Positions 41,706 to 49,665 of a stretch of 64,000 nucleotides of DNA are shown here, in pieces. Under the pieces are notes generated by a model. That model had not been told where the DNA came from. It made no database searches and saw only the letters and a program-made list of their open reading frames with translations. How positions within the stretch are numbered: the first letter of the stretch is position 1; the number at the start of each line of letters is the position of its first letter. Source of the DNA: Bradyrhizobium diazoefficiens (GTDB lineage: Bacteria > Pseudomonadota > Alphaproteobacteria > Rhizobiales > Xanthobacteraceae). Position numbers and translations under genes: made by a program. The stretch spans positions 186,001-250,000 of the forward strand of contig NZ_JAFCJE010000007.1 of assembly GCF_018131185.1 (NCBI RefSeq), in the 5' to 3' direction.

Positions 41706-43082
41706 TCAGGCCAATCGCGCGGGAAAGCGCGACTTCCACGTTCGCAGCCCGTTCTCTTCGAACATGATGCGCGAGCAGCCATGCCCCTGTTGTTCCAGCG
41801 CAGCGATGAGCTGGTAGCGTTCGAACGGCCGTACGAAGAACATGAAATAGCCGCCCCCGCCGGCGCCCAGCAGCTTGCCGCCGACCGCGCCATGCTGCTT
41901 GGCGAAATCGTAGATCGCATCGATCGCGTCCGAAGAGATCTTCGAGCTCAGCTTCCGCTTGGCGTGCCAGGCCTCGTCGATCAGTCGGCCGCATTCAAGG
42001 AGCTGGCCGCGCAGGAGATGCCGCCGGATGTCGCGCGTCACTTCCTTCTGCTTGGCAGCGGCGGCGACCGCGTCGCGGGTCTCGTGCTGAGCCTTCTGGT
42101 CGCGGTGGATGGCGCCGGAGTCGCGGCCGGAGCCCGTGTAGCAGAGCACCAGGCTCTCCTCGAGCTCGGCGATGATATTGGGGTCGAGACGCAGCGGCAC
42201 GATGGTATTCTGGTCGGAGAAGAACTCCATGTGATTGAAGCCGCCGAACACGGTGGCGTATTGATCCTGCCAGCCGCCGGGGATGTTGAGCATCAGCCGC
42301 TCGGCCTGGAACGCCATCTCCGCGATCTCGTGGCGGTCCCACTGGTCACCGCGGAATTCGTTGAAGCAGCCGATGATGGCAGAGGTGACCACCGCAGAGC
42401 CGCCGAGGCCGGAGCCGACCGGGAAGTCGGCGGAGACCTCGAGCTCGAATCCATAGGTCGGCTTGATCAGGCGCACGACGGACTTGATCAGCGCAAGGTC
42501 TCCGTCCGTTCCGAGTTCTGCGAGATTGTTGGCCTCGATCGTACGACGAAAATCGTGTGAATAGATCCGGATGCTTGAATCGTTCCGGCGCCGCAACGTG
42601 GCGTGAGCGTACATCTTGATCGTGGCATTGATGACCGCGCCGCCATCGTTCTCCACGAAATAGTGTGTCAGGTCGGTGCCGCCGCCGGAGAAGCTGATCC
42701 GCACCGGCGAGCGCGCGCGCGCGAACACCTCGCTCTCTTCGGACAGATTGAACAGCTCGCGGCTGAACACGTCGACGAGTCGTCCCTCGCCATCCAGGAT
42801 CGGCACCACGTGCACGCGTTGGTCGAGCAATTTGAGGATCTGTTCGCGCGGACCGCCGGTACGTGCCCAGACGAAGTTGCGATTGATGCAGGTCGCAACC
42901 CGGTCCTGGATCGTTGTGCCGGCCAGCATGCGCCTGCGGATGTCGCCGTCCGTCACCGCGCCGACAATTCGTCCGCTCGCGTCCTGCGCGAACAGGATGC
43001 CGAGCATATTTGCATTGAGGCGCCGGAAAGCTTCCTCAATTGTCTCGGTCTCGGAGATGGTGACGAGGGTTCGTTCAAGCAC
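41706..43082 (-). CDS. CBS-pair GHMP-family sugar kinase (HddA-like)
   Basis: 458 residues. Residues 1-115 are a CBS pair (GILFAQDASGRIVGAVTDGDIRRRM; VHVVPILDGEGRLVDVFSREL). From residue 123 is a GHMP kinase: RSPVRISFSGGGTDLTHYF, the ATP loop PVGSGLGGSAVVTSAI near 225, and the C-terminal KLLGAGGGGYFMFF. The RISFSGGGTDL start is typical of D-glycero-D-manno-heptose 7-phosphate kinase (HddA). The GTG at 43082 is chosen because CBS homologues begin just here and the same start context recurs at 30490; an in-frame ATG at 43181 would extend the protein into the promoter block. First gene of the operon running to 33892. Confidence 0.78.
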   Translation of the reverse strand: MLERTLVTISETETIEEAFRRLNANMLGILFAQDASGRIVGAVTDGDIRRRMLAGTTIQDRVATCINRNFVWARTGGPREQILKLLDQRVHVVPILDGEGRLVDVFSRELFNLSEESEVFARARSPVRISFSGGGTDLTHYFVENDGGAVINATIKMYAHATLRRRNDSSIRIYSHDFRRTIEANNLAELGTDGDLALIKSVVRLIKPTYGFELEVSADFPVGSGLGGSAVVTSAIIGCFNEFRGDQWDRHEIAEMAFQAERLMLNIPGGWQDQYATVFGGFNHMEFFSDQNTIVPLRLDPNIIAELEESLVLCYTGSGRDSGAIHRDQKAQHETRDAVAAAAKQKEVTRDIRRHLLRGQLLECGRLIDEAWHAKRKLSSKISSDAIDAIYDFAKQHGAVGGKLLGAGGGGYFMFFVRPFERYQLIAALEQQGHGCSRIMFEENGLRTWKSRFPARLA

Positions 43083-43132
43083 GTTTTGGGGTCCAGGAAG
43101 GGCCAATTCCAGGCCATATCGCAGCCGAGTTC

Positions 43133-43161
43133 GTAATACGGGAGCGGCAGGGACGATGCAA
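43133..43161 (-). promoter_or_regulatory. Promoter block A of the second nonulosonate-like operon
   Basis: Minus-strand TTGCAT (-35, 43156-43161), 17-bp spacer, TATTAC (-10, 43133-43138); transcription should begin near 43126, about 45 nt before the GTG at 43082. The whole block, including the spacer and flank, recurs at 30562-30590. On the plus strand the same spacer holds a TATAGA box at 43249-43254 that may serve the carbamoyltransferase. Confidence 0.6.
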
Positions 43162-43279
43162 GGTTCCTGGCCCCGGGGCATCGCGCCCAAATGGCGGCCA
43201 TCGAGCGCTCCGGCCACGGGGTGGCCGATTTACTTTGGCGGAGGTTTCTATAGAAGGCTCCGCAAGGGGGCTCGGCGAC

Positions 43280-44917
43280 ATGTATGTGATCGGAATCAGC
43301 TCTGGGATCAAGCACGGGCACCATGATGGTGCGGCGGTGTTATTGCGCGACGGAGAGTTGATCGCTGCCGCGGAGGAGGAGCGTTTCACGCTGGCGAAGC
43401 ATGCACGTGGCGAACTGCCGCGTGGCGCGATCGGCTTCTGCCTGAAGCAGGCCGGCATTACCATGCGTGAGGTCGATTGGATCTGCTCGCCGCTGAAGAC
43501 CTACACCAACTACACCCAGCGTCTCACCGAATATTTCAACTATCAGTTCGGCCACAGCCCTAAGATCGAACTCTACGACCATCACCTCTGTCATGCCGCG
43601 AGCTCGTTCTACGGCTCCGGTTTCTCGGAGGCGACCGTTGCCTGCTTCGACTTCTCGGGCGATTCCAGCTCGGGCCTCGTCGCCCATGCGCGCGGCAACG
43701 ACTTCCGCGTGCTGACGCGGTTCGCCCGCAACAACAGCCTCGGGCTCTATTACGGGATGCTGACGCAGTATCTCGGCTATCAGATGACCAACGACGAGTA
43801 CAAGGTGATGGGCCTGTCTTCCTATGGCAGCCCTGAATACCTCGACAAGTTTGCCAAGCTCCTGCGGCCGAACGGCATCAACTACGAGCTCGATCCCGAT
43901 CTCGACAAGCGCAGGCGCGACGCCGAGATTTTCACCAGCGATTTCTCGACCCGGCAGGAGCGCATCTTCACCGAGAAGATGGAGGAGATTTTGGGGCCGC
44001 GACGACTGCGCGGCCAGCCGCTCGATCCGCGGCTGACCAACATCGCCGCAAGCGGCCAGAAGCAGCTCGAGATCGTCACCACCGAAGTGATCCGTTCCGC
44101 GATCGCCGAGACCGGCTGCGGCGACGTCTGCATCGCCGGCGGTGTCGGCCTGAATTGCAAGATGAACATGGAGATTGCGGCCGAGCCGTCCGTGAAGCGT
44201 CTCTACGTTCCGCCTGTGCCGCACGATGCGGGCGTGGCGCTCGGCGCCGCGATGATGAAATGCGCGGAGGCGGGCCACGCGATCGCGCCGCTGACCCACG
44301 CTTATTGGGGACCGGATTATTCCAACGACACGATCCGGGAGACGCTCGACAAGATCGGGGCGCGGTTCGAGCTGCTCGACGATCCCGTGTCGCGCTGCGT
44401 CACCGATTTGACCGAGCAGAAGACGGTGGGCTGGTTCCAGGGCCGGATGGAGTACGGTCCCCGCGCGCTCGGCAACCGCTCGATCCTGGCCGATCCCAGG
44501 CATGCGGGCATGAAGGACCGCATCAACCTCACCATCAAATACCGCGAGGAATTCCGCCCGTTCTGCCCGTCGGTGCTGTACGAGCGCCAGGCCGAATATT
44601 TCGAGGACACTTTCGACGCGCCCTTCATGGTGGTGACGTTCCCGGTCAATGAGAAGGTCGCCGAGACCATGCCCGCGGTGGTCCATGTCGACAACACCGC
44701 GCGCATCCAGAGCGTCCATGCGGACAGCAACCCGCTCTACAGCCGACTGATCGGCGAATTCGCGAAGGCGACCTCGTTGCCGGTTCTGATCAACACCAGC
44801 CTCAACATCAACGAGCAGCCGACCGTGAACGCCCCGCTGGAGGCGCTCCACACCTATTTCTGCTCGGGCCTGGACGTGCTGTATCTCGGCAATTACCGAC
44901 TGTCGAAATCGAATTGA
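43280..44917 (+). CDS. NodU/CmcH/TobZ-type carbamoyltransferase
   Basis: Transfers a carbamoyl group from carbamoyl phosphate, via carbamoyl-AMP, to a hydroxyl. 545 residues. The N-terminal Kae1-like domain has YVIGISSGIKHGHHDGAAVL, the metal-site DHHLCHAASSFYGSGF, and the nucleotide region CIAGGVGLNCKMN. The C-terminal domain begins near residue 390 with GWFQGRMEYGPRALGNRSILADPR, the family signature, and ends SLPVLINTSLNINEQPTVN. ATG at 43280 preceded by AAGGGG. It is divergent from the CBS-kinase operon and near a polysaccharide locus, so the acceptor is probably a sugar of the glycan rather than a Nod factor. Confidence 0.88.
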   Translation: MYVIGISSGIKHGHHDGAAVLLRDGELIAAAEEERFTLAKHARGELPRGAIGFCLKQAGITMREVDWICSPLKTYTNYTQRLTEYFNYQFGHSPKIELYDHHLCHAASSFYGSGFSEATVACFDFSGDSSSGLVAHARGNDFRVLTRFARNNSLGLYYGMLTQYLGYQMTNDEYKVMGLSSYGSPEYLDKFAKLLRPNGINYELDPDLDKRRRDAEIFTSDFSTRQERIFTEKMEEILGPRRLRGQPLDPRLTNIAASGQKQLEIVTTEVIRSAIAETGCGDVCIAGGVGLNCKMNMEIAAEPSVKRLYVPPVPHDAGVALGAAMMKCAEAGHAIAPLTHAYWGPDYSNDTIRETLDKIGARFELLDDPVSRCVTDLTEQKTVGWFQGRMEYGPRALGNRSILADPRHAGMKDRINLTIKYREEFRPFCPSVLYERQAEYFEDTFDAPFMVVTFPVNEKVAETMPAVVHVDNTARIQSVHADSNPLYSRLIGEFAKATSLPVLINTSLNINEQPTVNAPLEALHTYFCSGLDVLYLGNYRLSKSN

Positions 44918-44919
44918 GC

Positions 44920-46143
44920 CTACCGCTCGTCCGCGATCACCTTGCCGTCGTTCGGCAGCGCGCCGGGACCGACCAGATCGACGCTTCCACCGAGTTTCGT
45001 CACGGCGCGCAAGCTGGCTGTGACCTCTTCGCGCAGGGCGTCGTTGGCGGTCGCAGTTTCCGCCTTCAGCGTCATCGCGTCGGTTTCTCCCTGTCGTGTA
45101 ACGACGAGACGTAGTCTTCCGAGCGCGGAATGACGCTTGCCGATCTCGGCGATCTGTTCGGGGCGGATGAACATGCCCTTGACCTTGGTGGTCTGGTCGG
45201 CGCGGCCCATCCAACCCTTGATGCGCATGTTGGTGCGGCCGCAAGCACTTACGCCTGGCAGCGCTGCGGTAAGGTCGCCGAGAGCAAGCCGGATCCAGGG
45301 ATGATGCGGGTCGAGCGAGGTCACCACGATCTCCCCGACGTCGCCGGGCGCCACGGGATCGCCGGTGCCGGGCTTGACGATCTCCAGGATCAGGTCCTCG
45401 TTCAGGATCATGCCTTCACGAGCCTCGGTCTCGAACGCGATGAGGCCGAGATCGGCGGTGCCGAAGGCCTGGTAGGCGTCGATGCCGCGCGCCTTGATCT
45501 CGGCCTGGAGCGAGGGCGGGAACGCGGCGCCCGAAACCAGCGCGCGCTTGATCGAGGAGACGTCGCGGCCGGCGCTTGCCGCGGCATCGAGCAATATCTT
45601 CAGGAAATCCGGCGTGCCGCTGTAGCCAACCGGGCGGTAAGCCTCGATCAGCTCGAACTGTTGCTCGGTATTTCCGGGCCCTGCCGGGATCACCGCGCAG
45701 CCAAGCGCACGCGCCGACGCATCGAAGATGAAGCCGCCAGGGGTGAGATGATAGCTGAAGGTGTTGAGGACGACGTCATCGGGGCGGAACCCGGCCGCGA
45801 ACAGCGCCCTTGCGCCGCGCCAGGGATCGGCCTGCCGTCCCTCCGGCTCGAAGATCGGGCCGGGCGAGGTGAAGAGACGGGCAAACGAGCCGGGCGCGGC
45901 CGCCACGAAGCCTCCGAAGGGCGCAGAGGCCTTGTGCAGAGCGGGCAGTTCCGACTTGCGCAAGACCGGCAGGCCTGCCAGTGCCGCTCTGGAGGTCACG
46001 GCGGCGGGATCGACACCCCTGAGCCGGTCGGCATAGGCCGGGGCGGCTATCGCGGCTCGCAGCACCTCCGGCAGGCGGGAGAACAGATCGACCTCGCGCG
46101 CTGCTGGCTCACGCGTCTCGCGGGCGTCGTAATGGGCGGTCAT
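44920..46143 (-). CDS. PaaK-like AMP-forming acyl-CoA ligase (phenylacetate-CoA ligase family)
   Basis: 407 residues, ANL superfamily. LFTSPGPIFEPEG near residue 88, LNTFSYHLTPGGFIFD near 125, GYSGTPDFLKILL near 172, YQAFGTADLG near 220 (the AMP-binding GTTE-like motif is altered to FGTAD), and a C-terminal lid with GRADQTTKVKGMFI. This arrangement and length are those of PaaK rather than of long-chain ligases. The protein would couple an aromatic or similar carboxylic acid to CoA. It converges with the carbamoyltransferase gene (2 bp) and is separated from the liv genes by an opposing AGE gene; by type it belongs with them. Confidence 0.82.
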   Translation of the reverse strand: MTAHYDARETREPAAREVDLFSRLPEVLRAAIAAPAYADRLRGVDPAAVTSRAALAGLPVLRKSELPALHKASAPFGGFVAAAPGSFARLFTSPGPIFEPEGRQADPWRGARALFAAGFRPDDVVLNTFSYHLTPGGFIFDASARALGCAVIPAGPGNTEQQFELIEAYRPVGYSGTPDFLKILLDAAASAGRDVSSIKRALVSGAAFPPSLQAEIKARGIDAYQAFGTADLGLIAFETEAREGMILNEDLILEIVKPGTGDPVAPGDVGEIVVTSLDPHHPWIRLALGDLTAALPGVSACGRTNMRIKGWMGRADQTTKVKGMFIRPEQIAEIGKRHSALGRLRLVVTRQGETDAMTLKAETATANDALREEVTASLRAVTKLGGSVDLVGPGALPNDGKVIADER

Positions 46144-46229
46144 GGCTGTTCTTTCCGTGTTGGCATCCGTTGCGCACCGCCACCGGCATGGGTATCAGAC
46201 CGCCATTGGCGAGGCCTAGAGGGGACCCG

Positions 46230-47384
46230 ATGGCGGACGTAGGAAACATTGCGGTGGATGAGGCTGCGGACGTGGTCGCGCGCCTGAAGCGCCGCATGAT
46301 CAACGAGGCGCTGCCGCTGTGGTCGACGGTCGGCTGGGATCATTCCGCGGGCGGCTTCATCGACCGGCTGCATCGCGACGGTACTGCGGATACGGCCGCG
46401 CCGCGGCGCGTGTTCGTGCAGGCACGCCAGATCTGGTGCTACGCCAAGGCCGCGCAGATGGGCTGGTATCCCGAGGGGCGCGAAACCGCGCTGAAGGGGC
46501 TGGAGCATTTGCTGGCCAAGGCCAAAGCGCCTGACGGCAGGCCGGGTTATGTGCACAGGCTGACGCCGGACGGCGCGGTGCTCGACGGCCGGCGCGATGC
46601 CTACGACCATGCCTTCATCCTGTTCGCGCTCGCGACCGTCTACGGGCTCGACCAGGACGCGCAGGTTCGTGCGGAGATCGACGCGCTGCTGGCTTTTCTC
46701 GATGGCCGCCTCCGCTCGCCGCATGGGGGCGTGCACGAAGGCCTTCCGATGTCGCTGCCGCGCCGGCAGAACCCGCACATGCATCTGTTCGAGGCGATGA
46801 TTGCCTGCTTCGACGCGACACACGATCTTTCGTTCCAGAACCGTGCCGGCGAATTCTTCGCGCTGTTCCTGGCCAATCTCTACGACAAGCAGAAGCGCAT
46901 CCTGACGGAGTATTTCGAGGAGGACTGGTCGAAAATCGAACCGGTCAGCGTCGAGCCGGGGCACCAGGCGGAATGGGTCTGGCTGCTGAAGGGTTTCGAA
47001 CGCATCACGGGATGTCCGACCGGGCAGCGGCGTGCCGAACTCCTGGCGACCGCGCTGCGCTATCGCGACGAGGCCACCGGCTGCCTGATCGACGAGGGGG
47101 ACGACATCGGCAACATTCGCCGCAGCACGCGCCGGCTTTGGCCGCAGACCGAAATCGCGAAGGCGTGGATTGCACAGGCCGAATCCGGCGAGGCGGGCGC
47201 GGCTGACGAGGCGCGCGCGGCGCTGGTGCGGCTCGAACGACATTATCTCAGCCATCCCGTGAGGGGTGGCTGGTACGACCAGTTCGATCGCGACGGCAAG
47301 TCGCTGATCGACACCATTCCCGCGTCGTCGTTCTATCATGTTCTCTGCGCAGTCACGGAAGCGGAGCAGGTGCTTGAAAGTTAA
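46230..47384 (+). CDS. AGE-family sugar 2-epimerase/isomerase
   Basis: Alpha/alpha-barrel enzyme, 384 residues. Candidate active-site strings are RVFVQARQIWCYAKAA near residue 60, NPHMHLFEAM near 180, EPGHQAEWVWLL near 240 and WPQTEIAKAW near 305, in the order seen in N-acylglucosamine 2-epimerase, mannose isomerase and cellobiose 2-epimerase. The ATG at 46230 has GGGG 6 bp upstream; an earlier in-frame ATG lacks a site. The stop shares TTAA with the stop of livF. It could epimerise GlcNAc/ManNAc or isomerise mannose/fructose; closeness to the NeuB-type operon makes supply of a mannose-type precursor attractive but unproved. Confidence 0.82.
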   Translation: MADVGNIAVDEAADVVARLKRRMINEALPLWSTVGWDHSAGGFIDRLHRDGTADTAAPRRVFVQARQIWCYAKAAQMGWYPEGRETALKGLEHLLAKAKAPDGRPGYVHRLTPDGAVLDGRRDAYDHAFILFALATVYGLDQDAQVRAEIDALLAFLDGRLRSPHGGVHEGLPMSLPRRQNPHMHLFEAMIACFDATHDLSFQNRAGEFFALFLANLYDKQKRILTEYFEEDWSKIEPVSVEPGHQAEWVWLLKGFERITGCPTGQRRAELLATALRYRDEATGCLIDEGDDIGNIRRSTRRLWPQTEIAKAWIAQAESGEAGAADEARAALVRLERHYLSHPVRGGWYDQFDRDGKSLIDTIPASSFYHVLCAVTEAEQVLES

Positions 47385-48220
47385 AGCCAGCGCTTGCGCC
47401 GCTTGAAGCTCTTGAGGTTCTTGAAGCTCTTGCGCTGGTCGCCCGCACCTCCGAGGTAAAATTCCTTGACGTCCTCGTTGTCGCGCAGCTCATCGGCGGT
47501 GCCGTCGAGCACGACCTTGCCTTGCTCCATGATGTATCCGTGGCTCGCCACCGACAGCGCGGCGCGCGCATTCTGTTCGACCAGGAGAATAGTGACGCCG
47601 AGGTCGCGGTTGATCTTCTGGATGATCGAGAACACCTCTTTCACCAGCAGTGGCGACAGGCCCATGGAGGGCTCGTCCATCAGGATCATCTTCGGGCGCG
47701 CCATCAGCGCACGGCCGATCGCGAGCATCTGCTGCTCGCCGCCGGAGAGGTAGCCGGCAAGCCCGGTGCGCTCCTTCAGGCGCGGGAAATAATTGAAGAC
47801 CATGTCGAGGTCGGCGTCGACCCCGCGGTCCCTGCGGGTGAAGGCGCCCAGCTTGAGGTTTTCCAGTGACGTCATGTCGGCGACGATGCGCCGCCCCTCC
47901 ATCACCTGGAAGATGCCGCGGCGGACGATCTTGTCGGGGTCGATGCCGTCGATCCGCTCGTTGTCGAACACGATTTCGCCGCGCGTGACCTCGCCGTCCT
48001 CGGTCTTGAGCAGCCCGGAGATCGCCTTCAGCGTCGTCGACTTGCCGGCGCCGTTGGCGCCCAGCAGCGCCACGATCGCGCCCTTGGGCACGTCGAGGCT
48101 GAGGCCGCGCAGCACCAGGATGACGTCGTCATAGACGACTTCGATGTTGCGCACGGCGAGGAGGGGGGCCGACGCCAGGGCGGTTGTCTTGGTGCGAGAT
48201 GCTTCGAGGGTGTCAGTCAT
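47381..48220 (-). CDS. livF: Branched-chain-type amino-acid ABC transporter ATP-binding protein
   Basis: 279 residues. Walker A GANGAGKSTT near residue 54, LSGGEQQMLAIGRALMARPKMILMDEPSMGLSP (signature and Walker B) near 158-190, and H-loop region LLVEQNARAALSVA near 212. Compact size and the absence of an N-terminal extension identify LivF over LivG. The C-terminal tail KNLKSFKRRKRWL is Lys/Arg-rich and repetitive, unlike E. coli LivF, but is common in this kind of cluster. It energises the LivHM channel. It is the last gene of the group, ending tail to tail with the AGE gene. Confidence 0.9.
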   Translation of the reverse strand: MTDTLEASRTKTTALASAPLLAVRNIEVVYDDVILVLRGLSLDVPKGAIVALLGANGAGKSTTLKAISGLLKTEDGEVTRGEIVFDNERIDGIDPDKIVRRGIFQVMEGRRIVADMTSLENLKLGAFTRRDRGVDADLDMVFNYFPRLKERTGLAGYLSGGEQQMLAIGRALMARPKMILMDEPSMGLSPLLVKEVFSIIQKINRDLGVTILLVEQNARAALSVASHGYIMEQGKVVLDGTADELRDNEDVKEFYLGGAGDQRKSFKNLKSFKRRKRWL

Positions 48221-48240
48221 TGGGGAGCCTTGCTACGCTC

Positions 48241-48324
48241 GTCATGCCCGGGCTTGTCCCGGGCATCCACGTACTTAGTGCCGTGAGGTCAGACGTGGAT
48301 GGCCGGGACAAGCCCGGCCATGAC
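48241..48324. repeat. Paired palindromic intergenic repeat between livK and livF
   Basis: Two 32-bp arms, 48241-48272 and 48293-48324, are inverted copies of each other (30 of 32 positions match) around a 20-bp centre. Each arm is itself a hairpin: ATGCCCGGG/CCCGGGCAT in the left, ATGGCCGGG/CCCGGCCAT in the right. The two mismatches between arms are exactly the bases paired inside each arm. Elements of this sequence are scattered through Bradyrhizobium-type genomes as far as I know. In mRNA it may stabilise the livK end. Confidence 0.75.
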
Positions 48325-48337
48325 GTCTGAGTTTGCG

Positions 48338-49621
48338 TTACCAGCCCAGCAATTCCGGCTTACGCGGCAGCTCGACGGTCTTGACCTTCTCGAGCTTGAT
48401 CGTGCCCTTGGTCATGAGATCGTTGAGGTCGCCGTCGGTCGCGCCCGAGATCTTGGTGCGATAGAGATCGACCTTCATCGTGCCGCGATGGTCCTTGTCG
48501 GTCCAGGTCGAGGGATTGCAGACGCCTTCCATTCCAGCCGGCACCCAATCCTTCTTCTGGTAAAAGCCCTTGGCGACGTTCTCACCGGTGGCACCGCCAT
48601 TCTTGGCGGCCCAGTCGATCGCCTCCTTCATGTAGAGCGCCGAGCAGACGGCCGCGACGTAGTGCACGGGGCGATAGACCTTGCCGCTGGCGTCGGACAT
48701 CTTCGAGATTTCCATCAACGTCTTCATGCCGGGCGCATCGCCCCCCCAGCTCACCGCGGTGCGCAAGGGGAAGATCACGCCGTTGGCGGCATCACCTGCG
48801 GTCTTGGCGGCGTTCTCGTCCATGCCCCAGACATTGCCCATGAACTGGATTTCGACGCCGGCGGTCTTGCAGGCCTTCAGAACCGAGATGTTGGAGGCGG
48901 CGGTGTTGCCGAGATAGGCGTAGTTGGCTCCCGAAGATTTCAGGCTCAGGCACTGGGCGCTGTAGTCGCCCGGCGCGAGCGCGAACACCAGCGGCGGCAG
49001 CACCTCGAAGCCGAGCTCCTGCGCCATCGCTTCACCGGCAGCCTTCGGCGCGTTCGGATAGGGATGGTTGGCGCCCATATGCACGAATTTCGGCTTGCCG
49101 GACTTGCCCTTGGCCTTCCAGTCCTCGGCGGCCCACATCAGCATCGCGCGCAATGCGTCCGAATAGCTCGGGCCATAGAAGAAATTGTAGGGCGCGGGCT
49201 TGGCCTTGCCGCTGATGCCTCCGGGATCGGTGAGGGCGGCGGCGTAGGAGCCGGACATGTCGGGGATCTTGTCCTGGGCGAGGAAGCCGGTCAGCGCCTC
49301 GGTGTCGGCGGTCCCCCAGCCCATGATCGCGGCGACCTTGCTGTCCGGCGCCGACCACTTCTTGTAGAGCGCGATCGCGCGGGGCACCTGATAGCCGTAG
49401 TCGTTGGTGTCGAGGTTGAGCTGCTTGCCGCCGACGCCGCCGTTCTTGTTGACCCAGGCGAAGGTGTCGGCGACGGCCTGGCCAAAGGGCGTGCCGACAT
49501 CGGAGGTGCCGCCGGAATAGTCGGCGAGGTGCCCGATCGCGATCTGCGCCTGCGCGCCCGCCGAAAATGCGGCGATCGCGATGGCGAGCGATGCGGTGCT
49601 CAAAAGGGACTTCATCGTCAT
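48338..49621 (-). CDS. livK: Periplasmic substrate-binding protein of a Liv-type ABC transporter
   Basis: 427 residues with a signal peptide: KSLLSTASLAIAIAAFSAGAQAQ, cleavage after AQA near residue 25. The mature part opens IAIGHLADYSGGTSDVGTPFGQAV, the usual ligand-binding strand of the LivJ/LivK family, and is larger than E. coli LivK, as in the aromatic/urea/short-chain-acid-binding branch. AGGAGG precedes the ATG at 49621; a second ATG at 49615 is possible. Ligand unknown; the companion acyl-CoA ligases suggest an aromatic or other carboxylate rather than an amino acid. Confidence 0.88.
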   Translation of the reverse strand: MTMKSLLSTASLAIAIAAFSAGAQAQIAIGHLADYSGGTSDVGTPFGQAVADTFAWVNKNGGVGGKQLNLDTNDYGYQVPRAIALYKKWSAPDSKVAAIMGWGTADTEALTGFLAQDKIPDMSGSYAAALTDPGGISGKAKPAPYNFFYGPSYSDALRAMLMWAAEDWKAKGKSGKPKFVHMGANHPYPNAPKAAGEAMAQELGFEVLPPLVFALAPGDYSAQCLSLKSSGANYAYLGNTAASNISVLKACKTAGVEIQFMGNVWGMDENAAKTAGDAANGVIFPLRTAVSWGGDAPGMKTLMEISKMSDASGKVYRPVHYVAAVCSALYMKEAIDWAAKNGGATGENVAKGFYQKKDWVPAGMEGVCNPSTWTDKDHRGTMKVDLYRTKISGATDGDLNDLMTKGTIKLEKVKTVELPRKPELLGW

Positions 49622-49665
49622 GGGTCGGTTCCTCCTGTTTATTGTTTAAGTGAAGTTGCCCGCGC

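Noticed and set aside
43133..43170. Sigma-54 promoter (GG-N10-GC) in promoter blocks A and B
   Set aside because: GG and GC dinucleotides occur but not with the TGGCAC-N5-TTGC arrangement; spacing is wrong in both blocks, while a sigma-70 reading fits with a 17-bp spacer in each.
43340..45244. 634-codon minus-strand open frame across the carbamoyltransferase
   Set aside because: Antisense shadow of the carbamoyltransferase and PaaK genes; composition is Arg/His/Val-rich and no motif is present.
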